From: an uncultured Fretibacterium sp.
GTDB lineage: Bacteria > Synergistota > Synergistia > Synergistales > Aminobacteriaceae
Direction of reading: 5' to 3'
NCBI GenBank assembly: GCA_937892105.1
Contig: CALAUZ010000233.1
Span: 1 to 14,609 of the forward strand
DNA: 14,609 nucleotides
The translations under genes and the position numbers were made by a program. The notes under the pieces are model-generated. The model was not told the origin of the DNA. It made no database searches and saw only the letters and a list, made by a program, of their open reading frames with translations. Of this stretch, positions 14,009-14,609 are shown piece by piece (position 1 is the stretch's first letter; each line of letters opens with the position of its first letter).

Positions 14009-14299
14009 ATGGTTAAAATTCTTGAAACAATAATGTTAATATGTTTCGGCGCAGCTTGGCCGTTTTCAATCGTGAAATCATGGAAGGCTCGAACCGCGAA
14101 AGGGAAGAGTATCGGCTTCCTGCTTGTGATTTTAGTCGGATACATTGCCGGAATCGCAAAAATAATTATCAGCGATGGATGGGGAGGCTTCCTTCTGATC
14201 CCGTACTCGATTAACTTTGCCATGGTCGCCTGCGATGCCTGCCTATATTTCAGGAATGCGAGATTAGACCGTGAAAATAATTCGATCAGCAAAACGTAA
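14009..14299 (+). CDS. Small three-helix membrane protein, PQ-loop/SemiSWEET-like (96 aa)
   Basis: Three hydrophobic segments are visible, at about 5-22, 34-53 and 60-80. The motif CFGAAWPFSIVKSWKARTA, followed by KGKSIGFLLVILVGYIAGI, resembles PQ-loop small transporters of the SemiSWEET type, which work as dimers. The Pro of WPF would be the helix-kink proline. The tail from residue 81 on is charged and cytoplasmic-looking. GGTGGAG lies 5 nt before the ATG, and the gene begins 26 nt after the PheC-like gene, so it is probably in the same operon. The last 29 nt overlap the start of the YgjP-like frame. The transported substrate, if any, is unknown. Confidence 0.75.
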   Translation: MVKILETIMLICFGAAWPFSIVKSWKARTAKGKSIGFLLVILVGYIAGIAKIIISDGWGGFLLIPYSINFAMVACDACLYFRNARLDRENNSISKT

Positions 14300-14582
14300 A
14301 ACCTTAGCTCTTCAGATTAAGCCACATGAAGGACTAATAGTTCGAGTTCCTTTGCGTACATCCCAAGAGCAAGTTGAGAAATTTATCAATGATCACAAGA
14401 ACTGGATCGAAAAGCATCTCAAAGCCATTGAGGAACGCCAAAAGGATACTGCTTCCGTGGAGAAACTTTCCATTGATGAAATCAGAGGATTAGCAGATAG
14501 AGCATTGGAGGTCATACCGGCAAGAGTACGGCATTATGCTCCTCTGCTCGGTGTTATAGTCAAGACACTTGAAAAAACATAA
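14271..14582 (+). CDS. YgjP-like metallopeptidase, N-terminal fragment
   Basis: The N-terminus is typical of the YgjP/DUF45 family: IIRSAKRKTLALQIKP (3-18), then GLIVRVPLRTSQEQVEKFI and NWIEKHLK, and ALEVIPARVRHYAPLLGV (78-95). Normally Tyr-Gly and an R-x-x-x-x-WGSC segment follow, then the HExxH zinc site, for a total of about 230-240 residues. Here the frame changes to unrelated residues after Val95 and stops at 103, so the whole catalytic part is missing. It starts at GTG 14271 inside the previous gene, which suggests translational coupling. The break, near 14556, looks like an insertion of foreign DNA or an assembly fault rather than a frameshift, since the other frames do not continue the family. 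Confidence 0.75.
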   Translation: MKIIRSAKRKTLALQIKPHEGLIVRVPLRTSQEQVEKFINDHKNWIEKHLKAIEERQKDTASVEKLSIDEIRGLADRALEVIPARVRHYAPLLGVIVKTLEKT

Positions 14583-14609
14583 ATTTCATTGTCCACTTTT
14601 GAAGTGCTT
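14557..14609. other. Foreign-looking right edge
   Basis: From about 14556 the sequence no longer fits the YgjP-like gene. It holds two short inverted repeats, TCAAG-ACA-CTTGA and CACTT-TTG-AAGTG, such as might occur at the end of an insertion sequence. Too little is present to name an element. Confidence 0.3.

Noticed and set aside
1..14609. CRISPR arrays, tRNA or rRNA genes
   Set aside because: Reading both strands I saw no regularly spaced repeat-spacer pattern and no T-loop-like GTTCRA with matching acceptor stems.

Overview
This looks like an accessory region of a bacterial genome, probably a metagenomic contig. Most of it is moderately AT-rich. Genes have strong AGGAGG/AAAGGA-type Shine-Dalgarno (SD) sites and stem-loop plus T-run terminators. 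A PheC-like substrate-binding protein with a signal peptide hints at a diderm host. A Firmicutes- or Synergistota-like lineage would fit, but I cannot settle the taxon. The first ~410 bases are clearly more GC-rich. They encode the N-terminus of a secreted GH28-type pectin-degrading enzyme with no SD, which is Bacteroidota-like, so the left edge may be a transfer junction or an assembly chimera.

Layout. 1-410 (-): partial GH28 protein. 592-2697: four small unrecognised genes (78, 126, 161 and 58 aa) with their own promoters and terminators. Two of them diverge from a bent A-tract. 2860-3130: a non-coding-looking block with different composition. 3192-4812: an amidoligase gene split by a ~703-bp IS200-type insertion; the lost C-terminus lies intact beyond the element. 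4967-5980: an HExxH zincin-like protein. A perfect palindrome made of two facing DnaA-box-like 9-mers separates it from the next gene.

6117-8348: a ParB-like gene (-) and a protein with three tandem helix-turn-helix (HTH) units and a C-terminal coiled coil (+). They are divergent, and a perfect 18-bp palindrome lies between them. 8447-12302 (-): a SNF2-family ATPase and a SWIM zinc-finger protein, tightly coupled, from a good sigma70-type promoter. The SWIM protein also carries two C-terminal Lar-like zinc ribbons. 12303-12729: a structured leader with a 27-bp repeat. 12730-14582 (+): a low-molecular-weight protein tyrosine phosphatase, a PheC-like periplasmic protein, a three-helix PQ-loop-like membrane protein and a YgjP-like metallopeptidase that loses its catalytic half. 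These four overlap or nearly abut, as in one operon.

How the genes may work together. ParB plus the triple-HTH protein with an intergenic palindrome looks like a maintenance or regulatory module of a plasmid or integrated element. SNF2 plus SWIM is a known bacterial gene pair of unclear role; here the added Lar-like ribbons are unusual. Amidoligase plus zincin could form a make-and-break peptide modification pair. Each of these functional pairings is inference from gene order and domains.
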